From Bacteroidota bacterium (GTDB lineage: Bacteria > Bacteroidota > Bacteroidia > B-17B0 > Aurantibacillaceae), in contig JAAFIQ010000012.1 in the NCBI GenBank assembly GCA_013298715.1, positions 1 through 64,000 of the forward strand: 64,000 bases of DNA. Reading direction: 5' to 3'. Of this stretch, positions 36,045-45,945 are shown one piece after another. The stretch's first letter is position 1. Every line of letters begins with the position of its first letter. The notes under the pieces are model-generated. The model saw only the letters and a list, made by a program, of their open reading frames with translations, was not told where the DNA came from and made no database searches. The position numbers were made by a program, and so were the translations under genes.

Positions 36045-37562
36045 ATGAAGAAAATTTATCTATTTCTATTTTTTTTATTTGCCTTTAATTACTCCACTTT
36101 CTCTCAGGGCTATGAAATTAAGGTGAACTTAAAGGGCGCAAAAGATACCATGCTTTTTTTAGTTGAATACAGATTTGACCAAAATCAAATCGTAGATACT
36201 TGCAAAAAAGTAAAAAATGGTGTGGCAATTTTTAAAGGAAAAAAGAATTTAGATAAAGGCGTTTACTTTTTGGTGAGTCAAGAAAAATCAATGTACTTCG
36301 ACTTGATTATAAATGATTCTCAAAAATTTTCAATCGCATGTGATTTAGCTGATTTAACAAGCTCACTTAAATCTTCTGGCAGTAAAGATAACGAACAATT
36401 TTTTTCTTATTTAAAGTTTTTTACTACTGTAAACCAAGATTTTAATAAAGCAAAAGAACAAGCCAAGGGAAAAAGTAAAGAAGATAGTACAAAATACGTG
36501 AATGAAAAATTAGTAACTATCAACGAAAACGTAAAAAAGTTTGATGCTGATTTTATGGAAAAAACTAAAGGTACTTTTGTGAATGAGGTAATGAATATTA
36601 AAACGGAAAAAGAACCTACATCTGTTCCAAAAGCCAGCAACGGTAGGCCAGATAGCCTTTATTCATATTACTATTACAAAAATCATTTTTGGGATGGCGT
36701 AAACTTTAAAGATGAAAGAATTATTCGCACTCCATTTTTTGATGATAGAATTAAAAAATATTTTGATGTTGTTATTACACCAAATCCTGATAGCGTAATT
36801 GTAGAGATTGATAAAATACTAAAAGGTAAATGCGAACAAGATAATTTAGTTTACAATATTTTACTTGGCCATTTTACATATAAGTGTGAACAAAGTAAAA
36901 TAATGGGTTTTGACAAAGTGTTTTGTCATCTAGCAAAAAATTATATTGTAAATGGAAAAGCAAAAGGCGTTTATACTGAAGAAACCGTAAAAAAAATAAA
37001 AGAACGTAGTGATATCATGTGCAATTTATTAATTGATTCAAAAGTTTCCGAACTTTATTTAATTGATACAACTTATGCCCGCCGTGTTTTAAAAATGGGT
37101 TTTGATACTGCAAAAACAAGTCAGTCGGTAACTTATTTATATGAAAAAAACATTCAAGCTCTTACATCAATGTTCACATCGTTATATCAAATAAATGCAA
37201 AGTATACCGTGTTAGTTTTTTGGGCAAGTGATTGTGGGCATTGCAAAACTGAAATCCCTAAATTACACAAATCTTTGGCTGCACTTAAAGGAAAAGTAGA
37301 TTACAAAGTACTTGCAGTAAACACGAAAGAAGACGTAAACGAGTGGACAAAATTTATTATCGATAATAAACTCTCTGACTTTATTCACACCTTTGATCCT
37401 GTACATATAAATAATTTAAAAGATAAATTCGATATTTATTCTACACCTGTAATTTATTTGTTAGATAAAGAAAAACGCATTAAAGCAAAGCGATTGGGAT
37501 CTGAACAAGTGATAGATGTAATAAACATGATTGAAAATTCAGAAAAAATGAACAAAAAATAA
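36045..37562 (+). CDS. Secreted thioredoxin-fold protein (DUF4369/TlpA-like), copy 1
   Basis: 505 residues from the ATG at 36045; a TTG five codons upstream extends the frame but adds nothing. A signal peptide ends near TFSQG. Residues 20-115 resemble the DUF4369 N-terminal domain, a long central region follows, and residues 370-500 are a thioredoxin/AhpC-TSA fold with CGHC (C397, C400) in FWASDCGHCKTEIPKL and the cis-proline segment IYSTPVIYLLD. It probably acts as a periplasmic thiol-disulfide oxidoreductase, by family knowledge. The next gene, 17 bp downstream, is a close paralogue. Confidence 0.85.
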   Translation: MKKIYLFLFFLFAFNYSTFSQGYEIKVNLKGAKDTMLFLVEYRFDQNQIVDTCKKVKNGVAIFKGKKNLDKGVYFLVSQEKSMYFDLIINDSQKFSIACDLADLTSSLKSSGSKDNEQFFSYLKFFTTVNQDFNKAKEQAKGKSKEDSTKYVNEKLVTINENVKKFDADFMEKTKGTFVNEVMNIKTEKEPTSVPKASNGRPDSLYSYYYYKNHFWDGVNFKDERIIRTPFFDDRIKKYFDVVITPNPDSVIVEIDKILKGKCEQDNLVYNILLGHFTYKCEQSKIMGFDKVFCHLAKNYIVNGKAKGVYTEETVKKIKERSDIMCNLLIDSKVSELYLIDTTYARRVLKMGFDTAKTSQSVTYLYEKNIQALTSMFTSLYQINAKYTVLVFWASDCGHCKTEIPKLHKSLAALKGKVDYKVLAVNTKEDVNEWTKFIIDNKLSDFIHTFDPVHINNLKDKFDIYSTPVIYLLDKEKRIKAKRLGSEQVIDVINMIENSEKMNKK

Positions 37563-37579
37563 TTTAATTAACTTAGTAT

Positions 37580-39106
37580 ATGAATCAAATGAAAAAAACG
37601 CTTTTACTACTTGTAGCAATTTGTTTTATAAAAACGTCTTACAACGCACAAGGCTATGAAATAAAATTAAACTTTAAAGGATGTAAGGACACCATGTTGT
37701 TTTTGGTTAAATATCAATTTGACCAACAATACATTGCCGATACCTGTAAAAAAGTAAAAAATGGCGTTGCAGTTTTTAAAGGAAAAAATGAACTAGAAAA
37801 AGGTGTTTATACTCTGGTAAGTCAGGAAAAATCAATCTACTTTGATTTGTTCATTAACGAAAATCAAAAATTTGGTATCACTTGCTATATGACCGATTTA
37901 GTAAATACGCTTAAAAGCACTGGTAACAAAGAGAATGAACAGTTTTTTGCTTACATAAAATATATAACCAATAAAAATCAAGAGTTTGGAAAATTTAGAG
38001 AACAAACTAAAGGTAAAAGCAAAGAAGATAGCGCGAAGTACATGACAGAAAAACTAAAAGCATTAAATGATGATGTGAAAAAGTTTGAAGGAGATTTTAT
38101 GCAAAAAGTAAAAGGTACATTTATTTATGATGTATTAAATTTAAAAACAGAAAAAGAAGCTGCTGAAATTCCCAAAGCAAAAAATGGAAGACCTGACAGT
38201 GTTTACCAATATTACTATTACAAAAATCATTACTGGGATGGTGTAGATTTTAAAGACGAACGCATTGTGAGAACGCCTTTTTTTGACGATCGCATAAAAA
38301 AATATTTTGATAATGTAATTGTACAGCACCCTGACACCGTTAGCTTAGAGATTGATAAAATTTTAAATGGTAAATGTACCGAAGGAAATTTGGTATACAA
38401 CTTATTAATTGGGCATTTTACCTATAAATATGAGCAAAGCAAAATCATGGGTTTTGATAAAGTATTTTGTCATTTAGGTAGAAATTATATTGTGAATGGT
38501 AGGGCAAAAGCTGTGTATACAGAAGAAACCGTTCAAAAAATAAAAGAGAGAACCGATATTGTTTGTAATTTATTAATTGATGCAAAAGTATCGGAGCTTT
38601 ATATGATTGACACAACTTATGCACGCCGCGTACTAAAAATGGGTTTTGATACTGCAAAAACAAGCGGAGGCGTAACCACGTTGTACCAAAAGAATTTAGA
38701 GAAGTTAACGCCAATGTTTAGAACACTGTATCAAATAACAAATAAATATACCATTTTAGTTTTTTGGGCAAGTGATTGTGGGCACTGCCAAACCGAAATG
38801 CCTAAACTACACAAAGCGTTAGAGGCAATAAAAGGCAAAGTAGATTACAAAGTATTTGCTGTTAATACAAAAGAAAACGTGGATGAATGGACAAAATTTA
38901 TCATCGATAAAAAATTAACGGATTTTATACATGTGTTCGACCCAATACATTTAAACAATTTAAAAGATAGATTTGATATTTATTCAACTCCAGTAATTTA
39001 TATTTTAGATAAAGACAAGCGTATAAAAGGAAAACGTATTGGTACTGAGCAAGTAGTGGATTTGCTAAATATGTTTGAAAATATTGAGAAAGCGAATAAG
39101 AAGTAA
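37580..39106 (+). CDS. Secreted thioredoxin-fold protein (DUF4369/TlpA-like), copy 2
   Basis: 508 residues, alignable end to end with copy 1 and clearly its tandem duplicate. Signal peptide to about YNAQG; CGHC (C400, C403) in FWASDCGHCQTEMPKL and IYSTPVIYILD are kept, so both copies should be active. Several central segments are the same in both (PFFDDRIKKYFD, KIMGFDKVFCHL, TTYARRVLKMGFDTAKTS). Start ATG at 37580, or the ATG at 37589 which gives MKKTLLLL. No hairpin terminator is visible after it. Confidence 0.85.
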   Translation: MNQMKKTLLLLVAICFIKTSYNAQGYEIKLNFKGCKDTMLFLVKYQFDQQYIADTCKKVKNGVAVFKGKNELEKGVYTLVSQEKSIYFDLFINENQKFGITCYMTDLVNTLKSTGNKENEQFFAYIKYITNKNQEFGKFREQTKGKSKEDSAKYMTEKLKALNDDVKKFEGDFMQKVKGTFIYDVLNLKTEKEAAEIPKAKNGRPDSVYQYYYYKNHYWDGVDFKDERIVRTPFFDDRIKKYFDNVIVQHPDTVSLEIDKILNGKCTEGNLVYNLLIGHFTYKYEQSKIMGFDKVFCHLGRNYIVNGRAKAVYTEETVQKIKERTDIVCNLLIDAKVSELYMIDTTYARRVLKMGFDTAKTSGGVTTLYQKNLEKLTPMFRTLYQITNKYTILVFWASDCGHCQTEMPKLHKALEAIKGKVDYKVFAVNTKENVDEWTKFIIDKKLTDFIHVFDPIHLNNLKDRFDIYSTPVIYILDKDKRIKGKRIGTEQVVDLLNMFENIEKANKK

Positions 39107-39209
39107 GGGGGATTTTTTTCTTTCAAGTTTCTTGAGACAACATTTCTTGGTTAAGCTAGTATTCAATATTTTATTCTTAATTTATATTGGTCTATAAATT
39201 ATTGCTTTG

Positions 39210-40151
39210 ATGCGTCGTTTAATCCTCATAAATTTTTTACTTATCTTCCAAGTAACGTTCGGCCAAAAAAGCGAAACATTTGAAAAAGATTATCTTCTTT
39301 TCGAGAAAGGATAACTAATGCAAGGGCTTGTTGAGGATTTTTATTTGGACCGAACCTTGGAGGATTCATCTATTTCAAAAAATGAAAAATATTTAGCTAA
39401 AGAAATAAAAAGTACAAGTCTAGAAAAAGCAATCAGATTTTATAAAGAACTAATAGATAGCTTTCCTAAATCAAAATTGGTCTACAGAGCCTTAAATAAC
39501 AAGGGATTTGCAGAGCTTGAATTAAAAAACAAAAGTGCGGCTAAAATTACTTTTCAAAAGATTATTGATAGCGAGGCTATGGATATAGAGAGTGGTGGAG
39601 TTGGAAATGGTATTATGGGAGAACCTTATGCCAATTATAAAAACCGAGCAGCAAAAACTTTAGCCAAACTTTATATTGAGGATAGCAATTACAAAGCTGC
39701 AATCAAGTCCCTTGATAAAACCAACGAATATCCTTATAGGCATTTTTGTGGTAACGAACAGGAAGCAGATGAACTTTTAATGACTGAATTATATGCTACA
39801 TCATATCTTGGTCTTAAAGATACCGTTCAAGCTTTAAAACTACTTTTACCAAATATTTTAGACAACGCTTTGGCAGATAATTCCAATATTGTTCGTCTTA
39901 CTTTCAAAATTTTATTAGGCAAATATTCAAAACAAGAATTAAGAGAACTCTTTGAAGACTCCTTCAAGTTATATACCACCAAAAAAATTAAACGAAATGA
40001 TAATTCTGAATTGGAAGAGTGTTACATAACTTTCTTAGGAACAGATATTCAAGTCAACTCCTTCTACTTCGATTTTGCCAAATCAACCAAAAAACAACAA
40101 ACAATTGAAAAAATTTGCAAATCGTCTTTATTTTATAGGTCACTAAAATAA
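39210..40151 (+). pseudogene. Secreted TPR-like protein, broken by an in-frame stop
   Basis: An ATG at 39210 starts a signal peptide (MRRLILINFLLIFQVTFGQK) and runs 34 codons to a TAA at 39312-39314. The same frame then stays open to 40151, with an ATG at 39318 that yields 277 residues without a signal. The two parts join naturally if the TAA is a sense codon. The body has TPR-like helices (KAIRFYKELIDSFPKSKLVY, LNNKGFAELELKNKSAAKIT, and a third near LAKLYIEDSNYKAAIKSL). The gene is either recently inactivated, read through, or carries a base error. Confidence 0.65.
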
Positions 40152-40397
40152 AATCTTTTTAATGTAAGATCATTGCCTTTCATTAACCTAAATCAAAAAG
40201 TTCAAAAAGAGAACAGGTAGATGAGGTTAAAATATACCTAATCTTTGTATAAACCCATTTTCTGCTCTTTGCGGGAATCTAAAATCTAATCCATTTACAC
40301 TACTTCGCTTATTATTAAATTTTAACTATTTTAGACAATCCTTTAATTATTTGTTTAGATAATTGTTATCAATAAAATAATTACAGTATAAACCGAA

Positions 40398-40805
40398 ATG
40401 AAAACGAATAAAGTAAAAAGCAAAAGTGCAGATTTATCACTATTTGATGAACTATCTCAACTCATTGAGCAAAGCCATCAGCATGTTATTTCGCAAGTTA
40501 ATAGCGAATTAACATTACTTTTTTGGAATATAGGAAATCGCATTAATAAAGAAATACTTAAACATAAGCGGGCCGATTATGGTAAACAAATTGTATCTAC
40601 CTTATCCACTCAATTAAAAGAAAAGTATGGACGGAATTTTGAGTTAGGGAATTTACGAAGGATGATACAATTCTCAAATCAATTTCCGAATGCTCAAATT
40701 GTCGTGCCACTGGCACGACAATTAAGCTGGTCTCATTTTTTGGGCTTAATTCCATTAAAAAGTAATAGAACTAGTTTGTATAATTCCAATGTTATTAGGA
40801 ATTAA
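40398..40805 (+). pseudogene. DUF1016 (YhcG-type) N-terminal fragment
   Basis: 135 residues that match the N-terminal half of YhcG-family proteins: LFWNIGNRINKEILKHKRAD, YGKQIVSTLSTQLKEKYGRN, and the RQLSWSHFLGLIP motif. Full-length members run to about 340-370 residues and end in a PD-(D/E)xK nuclease domain, which is absent here. After IPLKS the frame runs into unrelated sequence and stops at 40805. It is a 3'-truncated remnant, or a protein reduced to its helical half. Confidence 0.75.
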
Positions 40806-40827
40806 ATAGCTCGCATTAATAAATAGA

Positions 40828-42801
40828 ATGAAACTAACTAATTTACAAAAAATAAAATTACTGCTGTTTGCATTTGTTTTTCTAGTATATGGTAATACGC
40901 TTAAACATGACTACGTTTGGGACGATAGCATTGTAATTACGGAAAACCCCCGTGTACAAAAAGGCATTAAGGGCATACCTGATTTGTTTTTAAAATATAA
41001 TTCAGATTATAAATCGGATAAATATGGGTTTCGACCTATTACGCTTAGTTCGTTTGCTATTGAGTACAGTTTTTTTAAAAGTAATTCGAGTATTGGACAC
41101 TTAATGAATCTGATTTATTTCGGGTTGCTATGTTTAGTACTATTTAATGTATTGCAGAAGCTTTTTTTTCGATATGGCAATTTACCTTCTTTCTTAATAG
41201 CAGTATTGTTTATTACGCATCCTATACATGTAGAAGTAGTTGCGAATATTAAAAGCCGTGATGAAATTTTTGCCTTATTATTTAGTTTGTTATCACTTAG
41301 TAAAATGATTGATTTTCAACAAACAAAAAAGGTAAAATACATACTATTTGCTGTGTTGTTATTTTTATTAGCGTTTCTTTCAAAAGAAAATGCGATTGTT
41401 TTTATAGCCATTATTCCATTAGCTTTATTGTACACACAAAATTGGGAAAATTTAAAAACCTTAATAAAACCAGCATTAGCTCTGCTTTTGCTCTTAATTA
41501 TTTCGTTTTGTATTGTAAAATTATCAACTCAAAGTTCGTTAGGAAGCGAAGCATCAAAGGGTGCAGGCATCTATTATGAAAATGGTATTTTGGGAAATTG
41601 CTTTTTTTATATTGATACATTTAGTGGAAAATTAGCAAATGCGTTTTGTTTGCTTTTTATGTATTTAAAGAATTTTTTAATACCCATTAACTTAGTTTAT
41701 TTTTATGGTTACAATCAAATACCAGTTGCCAATTGGAGCGACGCATTGGTTATTTTTTCTACAGTATTGCATATCTCAGCCTTTGTATTTGCCATTTTAA
41801 AAATTAAAACACATAAAGAAATAAGTTTGGGCATTTTATTTTACTTCATTTCTATTTTCATTTATTTGCACTTACTGCGCCCAATAGCTGATACTATGGC
41901 TGATCGGTTTTTGTTTACACCTTCATTAGGACTCCTAATTGTATTTGTTTTTAGTATAGGCAAACTTCTTAAGTTAGATTTTACAACACTCCAAATTACC
42001 GATGTATTTAGAATTGAGGTGAAAAATAAATCACATAACTTTTTAAAGTATGGGATTACAGCAATAGTTGTGTTATTAAGCATTGCTACCGTTTCGCGTA
42101 ATTGTGTATGGAAAAATAATGAGACACTCATTAAAAGCGATATGCCTAAATTAGAAAATTGTGCACGCGCTCATAACTACTATGCCGATGTTTTAAAACG
42201 GAAATTGACAACAAATTTTGATGCCAATATAGAAGCAGAAATGATAACCCACTATAAAAAAAGTATTGCCATTTCGCACGAAGCCTATTATTCATATATT
42301 GGACTTTCTACTTATTTTATAAATACGAAAAGATATACTGAAAGCATTGCTATACTTGATTCGATGTTAGTTCATTATTCCAATCAAGCCGATCCTAACT
42401 TTTATATGGGACAAGCACTTTATGGTTCACAACAATACAGGCAAGCTTTACCGTATTTGCAGAAATCGTTGACTCTGGCACCTGAAGTATCAAATACTTA
42501 TCAGTATTTAGCATTAACACTTTCAAAAATTGGGAAGTTTGAAGAAGCTGAAAAAATAATTACTACTTGTAAAACAAAGTTTGGTGAAACCACAATTATT
42601 TATGAAGTTTTAGGGGAAATTTATTTTGATAAAGGCGATTTAGATAAATCAACTAAATATACATTTGAAATGCTTAACTATGGTGCTAATCCAGAAATGG
42701 TGTATGGCAAAGTTATTGGTCGTTACCAATTGCTAAAACAAGATAAGCTAGCAGCTTTTTATTATAATCAAGCGCGTGAAAAAGGTTTGTTTAAAAAGTA
42801 A
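40828..42801 (+). CDS. Multi-pass membrane protein with TPR repeats (TMTC-like)
   Basis: 657 residues. The start HDYVWDDSIVITENPRV and ITHPIHVEVVANIKSRDEIF resemble the lumenal loops of TMTC/GT-C type transferases, where acidic residues after the first helix serve catalysis. About ten membrane helices cover residues 10-430. The last 190 residues hold four TPR units (EAYYSYIGLSTYFINTKRYT, PNFYMGQALYGSQQYRQALP, SNTYQYLALTLSKIGKFEEA and one more). It may glycosylate or modify surface proteins; the donor and target are unknown. The ATG lies 22 bp after the DUF1016 remnant. Confidence 0.8.
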   Translation: MKLTNLQKIKLLLFAFVFLVYGNTLKHDYVWDDSIVITENPRVQKGIKGIPDLFLKYNSDYKSDKYGFRPITLSSFAIEYSFFKSNSSIGHLMNLIYFGLLCLVLFNVLQKLFFRYGNLPSFLIAVLFITHPIHVEVVANIKSRDEIFALLFSLLSLSKMIDFQQTKKVKYILFAVLLFLLAFLSKENAIVFIAIIPLALLYTQNWENLKTLIKPALALLLLLIISFCIVKLSTQSSLGSEASKGAGIYYENGILGNCFFYIDTFSGKLANAFCLLFMYLKNFLIPINLVYFYGYNQIPVANWSDALVIFSTVLHISAFVFAILKIKTHKEISLGILFYFISIFIYLHLLRPIADTMADRFLFTPSLGLLIVFVFSIGKLLKLDFTTLQITDVFRIEVKNKSHNFLKYGITAIVVLLSIATVSRNCVWKNNETLIKSDMPKLENCARAHNYYADVLKRKLTTNFDANIEAEMITHYKKSIAISHEAYYSYIGLSTYFINTKRYTESIAILDSMLVHYSNQADPNFYMGQALYGSQQYRQALPYLQKSLTLAPEVSNTYQYLALTLSKIGKFEEAEKIITTCKTKFGETTIIYEVLGEIYFDKGDLDKSTKYTFEMLNYGANPEMVYGKVIGRYQLLKQDKLAAFYYNQAREKGLFKK

Positions 42802-42806
42802 AGAGA

Positions 42807-43415
42807 TCAAAACAAATTAACGAATTCAGATAAATCTCTATAACCATCTTCTTCTATAATATCCGAATTAGTGAGATTTATATTTTGCATTAAAGACAAG
42901 CCCATAGCGGCTTCCATAGGTGTCATATACATATTCCAGCCGAGTTCGTTTATGGTATCTTCTTTGTAACTTTTTTCCGATCTGCCTTCATATCTAGCAC
43001 GCTTAAACCATTCAGCCGCTTTTATATCGTCTGTTAATATCATTCCACCTTTACCAATTGGCAAATGTTTTTTGTAGTGAAACGATAAACACATCATCGA
43101 ATTAGGAACGTACATATTAGAAGTAAATCGTAAAGCTGAATCGTAGATTGGATAAGGTTTTAAATCATACATGCCACTCCAATCTCTATCTTCTAAACTA
43201 ACTTTTCCTCCCGCATGAATAATGGATTGGGGAACTGATAAATAGGTTTTTTTGGGGATATAAACTTCTTCTACTTTAAAATACTTACAACATAAAAATA
43301 GTGCATTGGTGCATGAATCCACAGCTACAGCATAAGGAGCATCTGTGTAATTTGCCACTTCTTCTTCAAATAGCTTTACAATGCTAAATGGATTATGCTT
43401 CATCGTGTACTTCAT
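42807..43415 (-). CDS. Short DegT/DnrJ-type PLP protein
   Basis: 202 residues, about half the usual DegT aminotransferase length. The substrate/PLP landmarks are present: AVDSCTNALF near the N-terminus, D92 in PIYDSALRF, and the lysine motif SFHYKKHLPIGKGGMIL with K116 as the likely PLP lysine. The C-terminal small domain is reduced to a short helical end. It may be a natural short member or a shortened gene. It converges with the TPR membrane protein, 5 bp between stops. Confidence 0.7.
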   Translation of the reverse strand: MKYTMKHNPFSIVKLFEEEVANYTDAPYAVAVDSCTNALFLCCKYFKVEEVYIPKKTYLSVPQSIIHAGGKVSLEDRDWSGMYDLKPYPIYDSALRFTSNMYVPNSMMCLSFHYKKHLPIGKGGMILTDDIKAAEWFKRARYEGRSEKSYKEDTINELGWNMYMTPMEAAMGLSLMQNINLTNSDIIEEDGYRDLSEFVNLF

Positions 43416-43541
43416 TGCAATAAAAGTAGGTATTATTTTTTAAACTCATGAGTTAACAAAGAAGAATGGATGTTTTAAAATGAGTAGATGTAGGCAATCT
43501 ATCAAAAACAAATTTACCAGTACTAATAGCAATTATAAATT
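43416..43541 (-). other. Intergenic stretch without a gene
   Basis: AT-rich sequence upstream of the short DegT gene; nothing recognisable besides its likely promoter. Confidence 0.5.
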
Positions 43542-43832
43542 TTATATAGTCCAATCTAATTGTTCTTTTTCATTCATACTTCTTGAAATTTTTTTTTCCG
43601 TAGTTATAACTATGCAGGATTTTTTTTTCATGGTCTGAATAAAAAACAACTTCGCATCTTTGGACTCCAAAATAATTGTAGTTGGTATAAATCTTATTTT
43701 TTCGCAGTACCAGTAATTAAACCTTTTTCCAAGTTCTAAACCTCCTTTAAAATTAAGATAAATACACCCCTGATATTTATGATATATTAAATTCTCAATG
43801 TCCTTGATAAATATGAATATTATAAATAATTT
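43542..43832 (-). pseudogene. Open frame without start, unknown remnant
   Basis: 96 codons between a stop at 43833-43835 and the TAA at 43542. The sequence (YHKYQGCIYLNFKGGLELGK, then RFNYWYCEKIRFIPTTIILE) looks like a folded protein rather than noise, but there is no usable start codon. It lies 21 bp downstream of the transferase at 43856 on the same strand. It may be a decayed small gene. Confidence 0.4.
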
Positions 43833-43855
43833 TTACAGGTTATTTGTAAATTTTT

Positions 43856-45301
43856 TTAAATTTTTATTTTCAATGCTCTTAATCTAAGCCGTTTTACATA
43901 TTTATTTTCTGAAATTATATTAAATTCGTAATGTTGCTCTAATTGTTCAAAGATTTTATCTTCACTGACAATTATAATTGAATCAATTGGAAGATTTTCA
44001 ATATTGTTTACTATTTTAAAATCCATCCCTTTAGTATTCATGAGATATTTATAGAACAATATAGGAGCCTCAAAATCCTGAGTTAAGACTATTATTTTAT
44101 TGAGCAATCCGTTGTCCTTGTTTTTAAAACAATAATTGGATAAAGCCTCATCCTTTTTACTTCCTAATGGTATTTCGCTTTTGAATGATTGCCTTGAGGC
44201 AAAATATACCGGGATTACAAAAATAATACTTATGATAAAAAGATAACTCTTACTGTCATGTTTCGGTGATATTAGGGTTATGATTTTAAAGACACTAAAC
44301 GATGAAATTATCGAAAGTAAACTTATTTCAGGTAAAATGTACCAGTATAATTTAACATTAGAAAGGCTTAATGCGAAGTGGTGGCTTAATAAAATTATCA
44401 ATAAATATTTGGCAGGTATTTTCGATGTTTCATCCTTAAACATTAATAATATTCCTGGGATTAACAGAATTGCCCATGAAAATTGGCTGCTAAAGAGATT
44501 ATTAAAATAGAAGTCAAATGGTTGAACTTGAGCAGTGTTACTATTTAGCTTACTCACTTCGTTATTAATTATTCCTTTAATGTATTCACCGTTATGGTTT
44601 CTAGCAACAACATAAGAAATTATAACGAGAAAGAAAACAATTAGTCCAAAGACGAAATATTTATTAAAAAATGTCTCCTTAATTTTTTTAAATAATAAAA
44701 TTGTTAATAGAAAACCTGGGCAAAACATCAAGAACGCAATACTCTTAGTCAAAAAGCAAAGTGTCAAATAAATAAAAAAAAATAATAATGATTTAGATGT
44801 AGATTCTTTTAACCATTTATAAAGTTCAGCAATTGCACAAATGGCGAATAGCGTGAACAATGCATCAGTGTCTCCAGTCCTTCCAGTATGGAAATCTGAA
44901 ATACCAATACTACTAATAAAAACGAAAAAAGAAGAGTATGCAAACGCAATTGAAAAACGTTTTTTAATAAAAATAAAAATCAGAAGTGCGGTAATGGCTG
45001 TTGCAATAGCGGAAGGTAGACGAATTGCAAGTTCATTGAACCCTAATAATTTAATAAATATAATTTGAAACCATATTAAAAGCGGTGGTTTTGTATTCCA
45101 AGTATTATCTTGGTTGCCATTAATGTGAGGAGTAATGTAATCCCCGTTTTGTATCATTTCGTATGCATTAACGGCATAAGTTGATTCATCCCAAGTTCTA
45201 ATAGGAAAATTCTCTAATTGCTGAAAGAGTACAAAATAGACGCTTAAAGCCATCAAGGCATATAAAATATATTCATATCGGTAGGATTTTTTACTTGTCA
45301 T
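43856..45301 (-). CDS. ArnT/GT39-like membrane glycosyltransferase
   Basis: 481 residues from the ATG at 45301; the frame extends 17 codons to a TTG, but the ATG puts the first helix (ILYALMALSVYFVLF) at the usual place. The conserved acidic motif after the first helix is RTWDESTYAVNAYEM, and NTKPPLLIWFQ with LNPNNL-like loops fit the GT39/ArnT (GT-C) family. About eleven membrane helices. Such enzymes move a sugar from a lipid carrier to lipid A or protein; the acceptor here is unknown. tRNA-Glu lies upstream. Confidence 0.82.
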   Translation of the reverse strand: MTSKKSYRYEYILYALMALSVYFVLFQQLENFPIRTWDESTYAVNAYEMIQNGDYITPHINGNQDNTWNTKPPLLIWFQIIFIKLLGFNELAIRLPSAIATAITALLIFIFIKKRFSIAFAYSSFFVFISSIGISDFHTGRTGDTDALFTLFAICAIAELYKWLKESTSKSLLFFFIYLTLCFLTKSIAFLMFCPGFLLTILLFKKIKETFFNKYFVFGLIVFFLVIISYVVARNHNGEYIKGIINNEVSKLNSNTAQVQPFDFYFNNLFSSQFSWAILLIPGILLMFKDETSKIPAKYLLIILLSHHFALSLSNVKLYWYILPEISLLSIISSFSVFKIITLISPKHDSKSYLFIISIIFVIPVYFASRQSFKSEIPLGSKKDEALSNYCFKNKDNGLLNKIIVLTQDFEAPILFYKYLMNTKGMDFKIVNNIENLPIDSIIIVSEDKIFEQLEQHYEFNIISENKYVKRLRLRALKIKI

Positions 45302-45412
45302 TAGGTCATTAGGGATGTATTCCAAATTTAACTGATATTTAAGTGAAAACAATCCGCTATAAAACCATAAAGAAATACCTTGACGTTGATAGCAAGGATA
45401 TGGTTTTTTTAG

Positions 45413-45484
45413 TAGCCCGTACGGGAATCGAACCCGTGTTTCGTCCGTGAAAGGGACGCGTCCTAACCCCTAGACGAACGGGCC
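45413..45484 (-). tRNA. tRNA-Glu (UUC)
   Basis: The minus strand begins GGCCCGTTCGTCTAGGGGTT, and the anticodon loop CTTTCAC gives anticodon TTC. The T arm contains GGTTCGATTCC, and the acceptor closes with ACGGGCT plus discriminator A. The cloverleaf is complete; CCA is not encoded. The stretch between it and the next gene (45485-45566) is empty. Confidence 0.95.
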
Positions 45485-45566
45485 ATTTTTTAAAAATTAA
45501 TCAAATTCTTAAAATTTGGTTGGCAAAGATAATATATTTTTTACTTATTGCAAATTTTTTTAAAAT

Positions 45567-45600
45567 AAAAAAACCTCTAAAAATACTTTTTAGAGGTTTT
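45567..45600 (-). terminator. Intrinsic terminator
   Basis: A 12-13 bp stem (AACCTCTAAAAA / TTTTTAGAGGTT) with a 3-base loop, with A and T tracts on both sides. It lies 17 bp after the gene at 45618 (minus) and can act in both directions. Confidence 0.85.
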
Positions 45601-45617
45601 ATGTAAAAAGTTACAGT

Positions 45618-45893
45618 TTATTTCTTTTCTGTTGCCTTAGTAGCATTCGATGGCACGCCTTTTTCGTTAATGGCCATGCGTGTTTTTTTCTTTGGCTCTG
45701 GTGCTTTTTCTTCAGTTTTTAGTGTTGCTTCTTCTGTTTTTTTATCACCTTCTTCTACTTTGCTTTTGTGCTCAGTTTCTACAGCTTCGGCTTTTTTATT
45801 TTTAACCGTTTTACTCTTTGTTGGCGTATCTTGAGCATTTGAAGCAAAACTAAATGCTAAACTAGCTGCTACTAATAAAATATGTTTTTTCAT
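45618..45893 (-). CDS. Small secreted Lys/Glu-rich protein
   Basis: 91 residues with a signal peptide (MKKHILLVAASLAFSFASNA). The mature part is highly charged and probably disordered (KSKTVKNKKAEAVETEHKSK). No family recognised. It is placed between tRNA-Glu and the polysaccharide cluster and has its own terminator. Confidence 0.65.
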   Translation of the reverse strand: MKKHILLVAASLAFSFASNAQDTPTKSKTVKNKKAEAVETEHKSKVEEGDKKTEEATLKTEEKAPEPKKKTRMAINEKGVPSNATKATEKK

Positions 45894-45945
45894 TGTGTTT
45901 TTAATTTAGATTAAAGATACAAAAAAAAAGTAGTCGTAACTCCGA

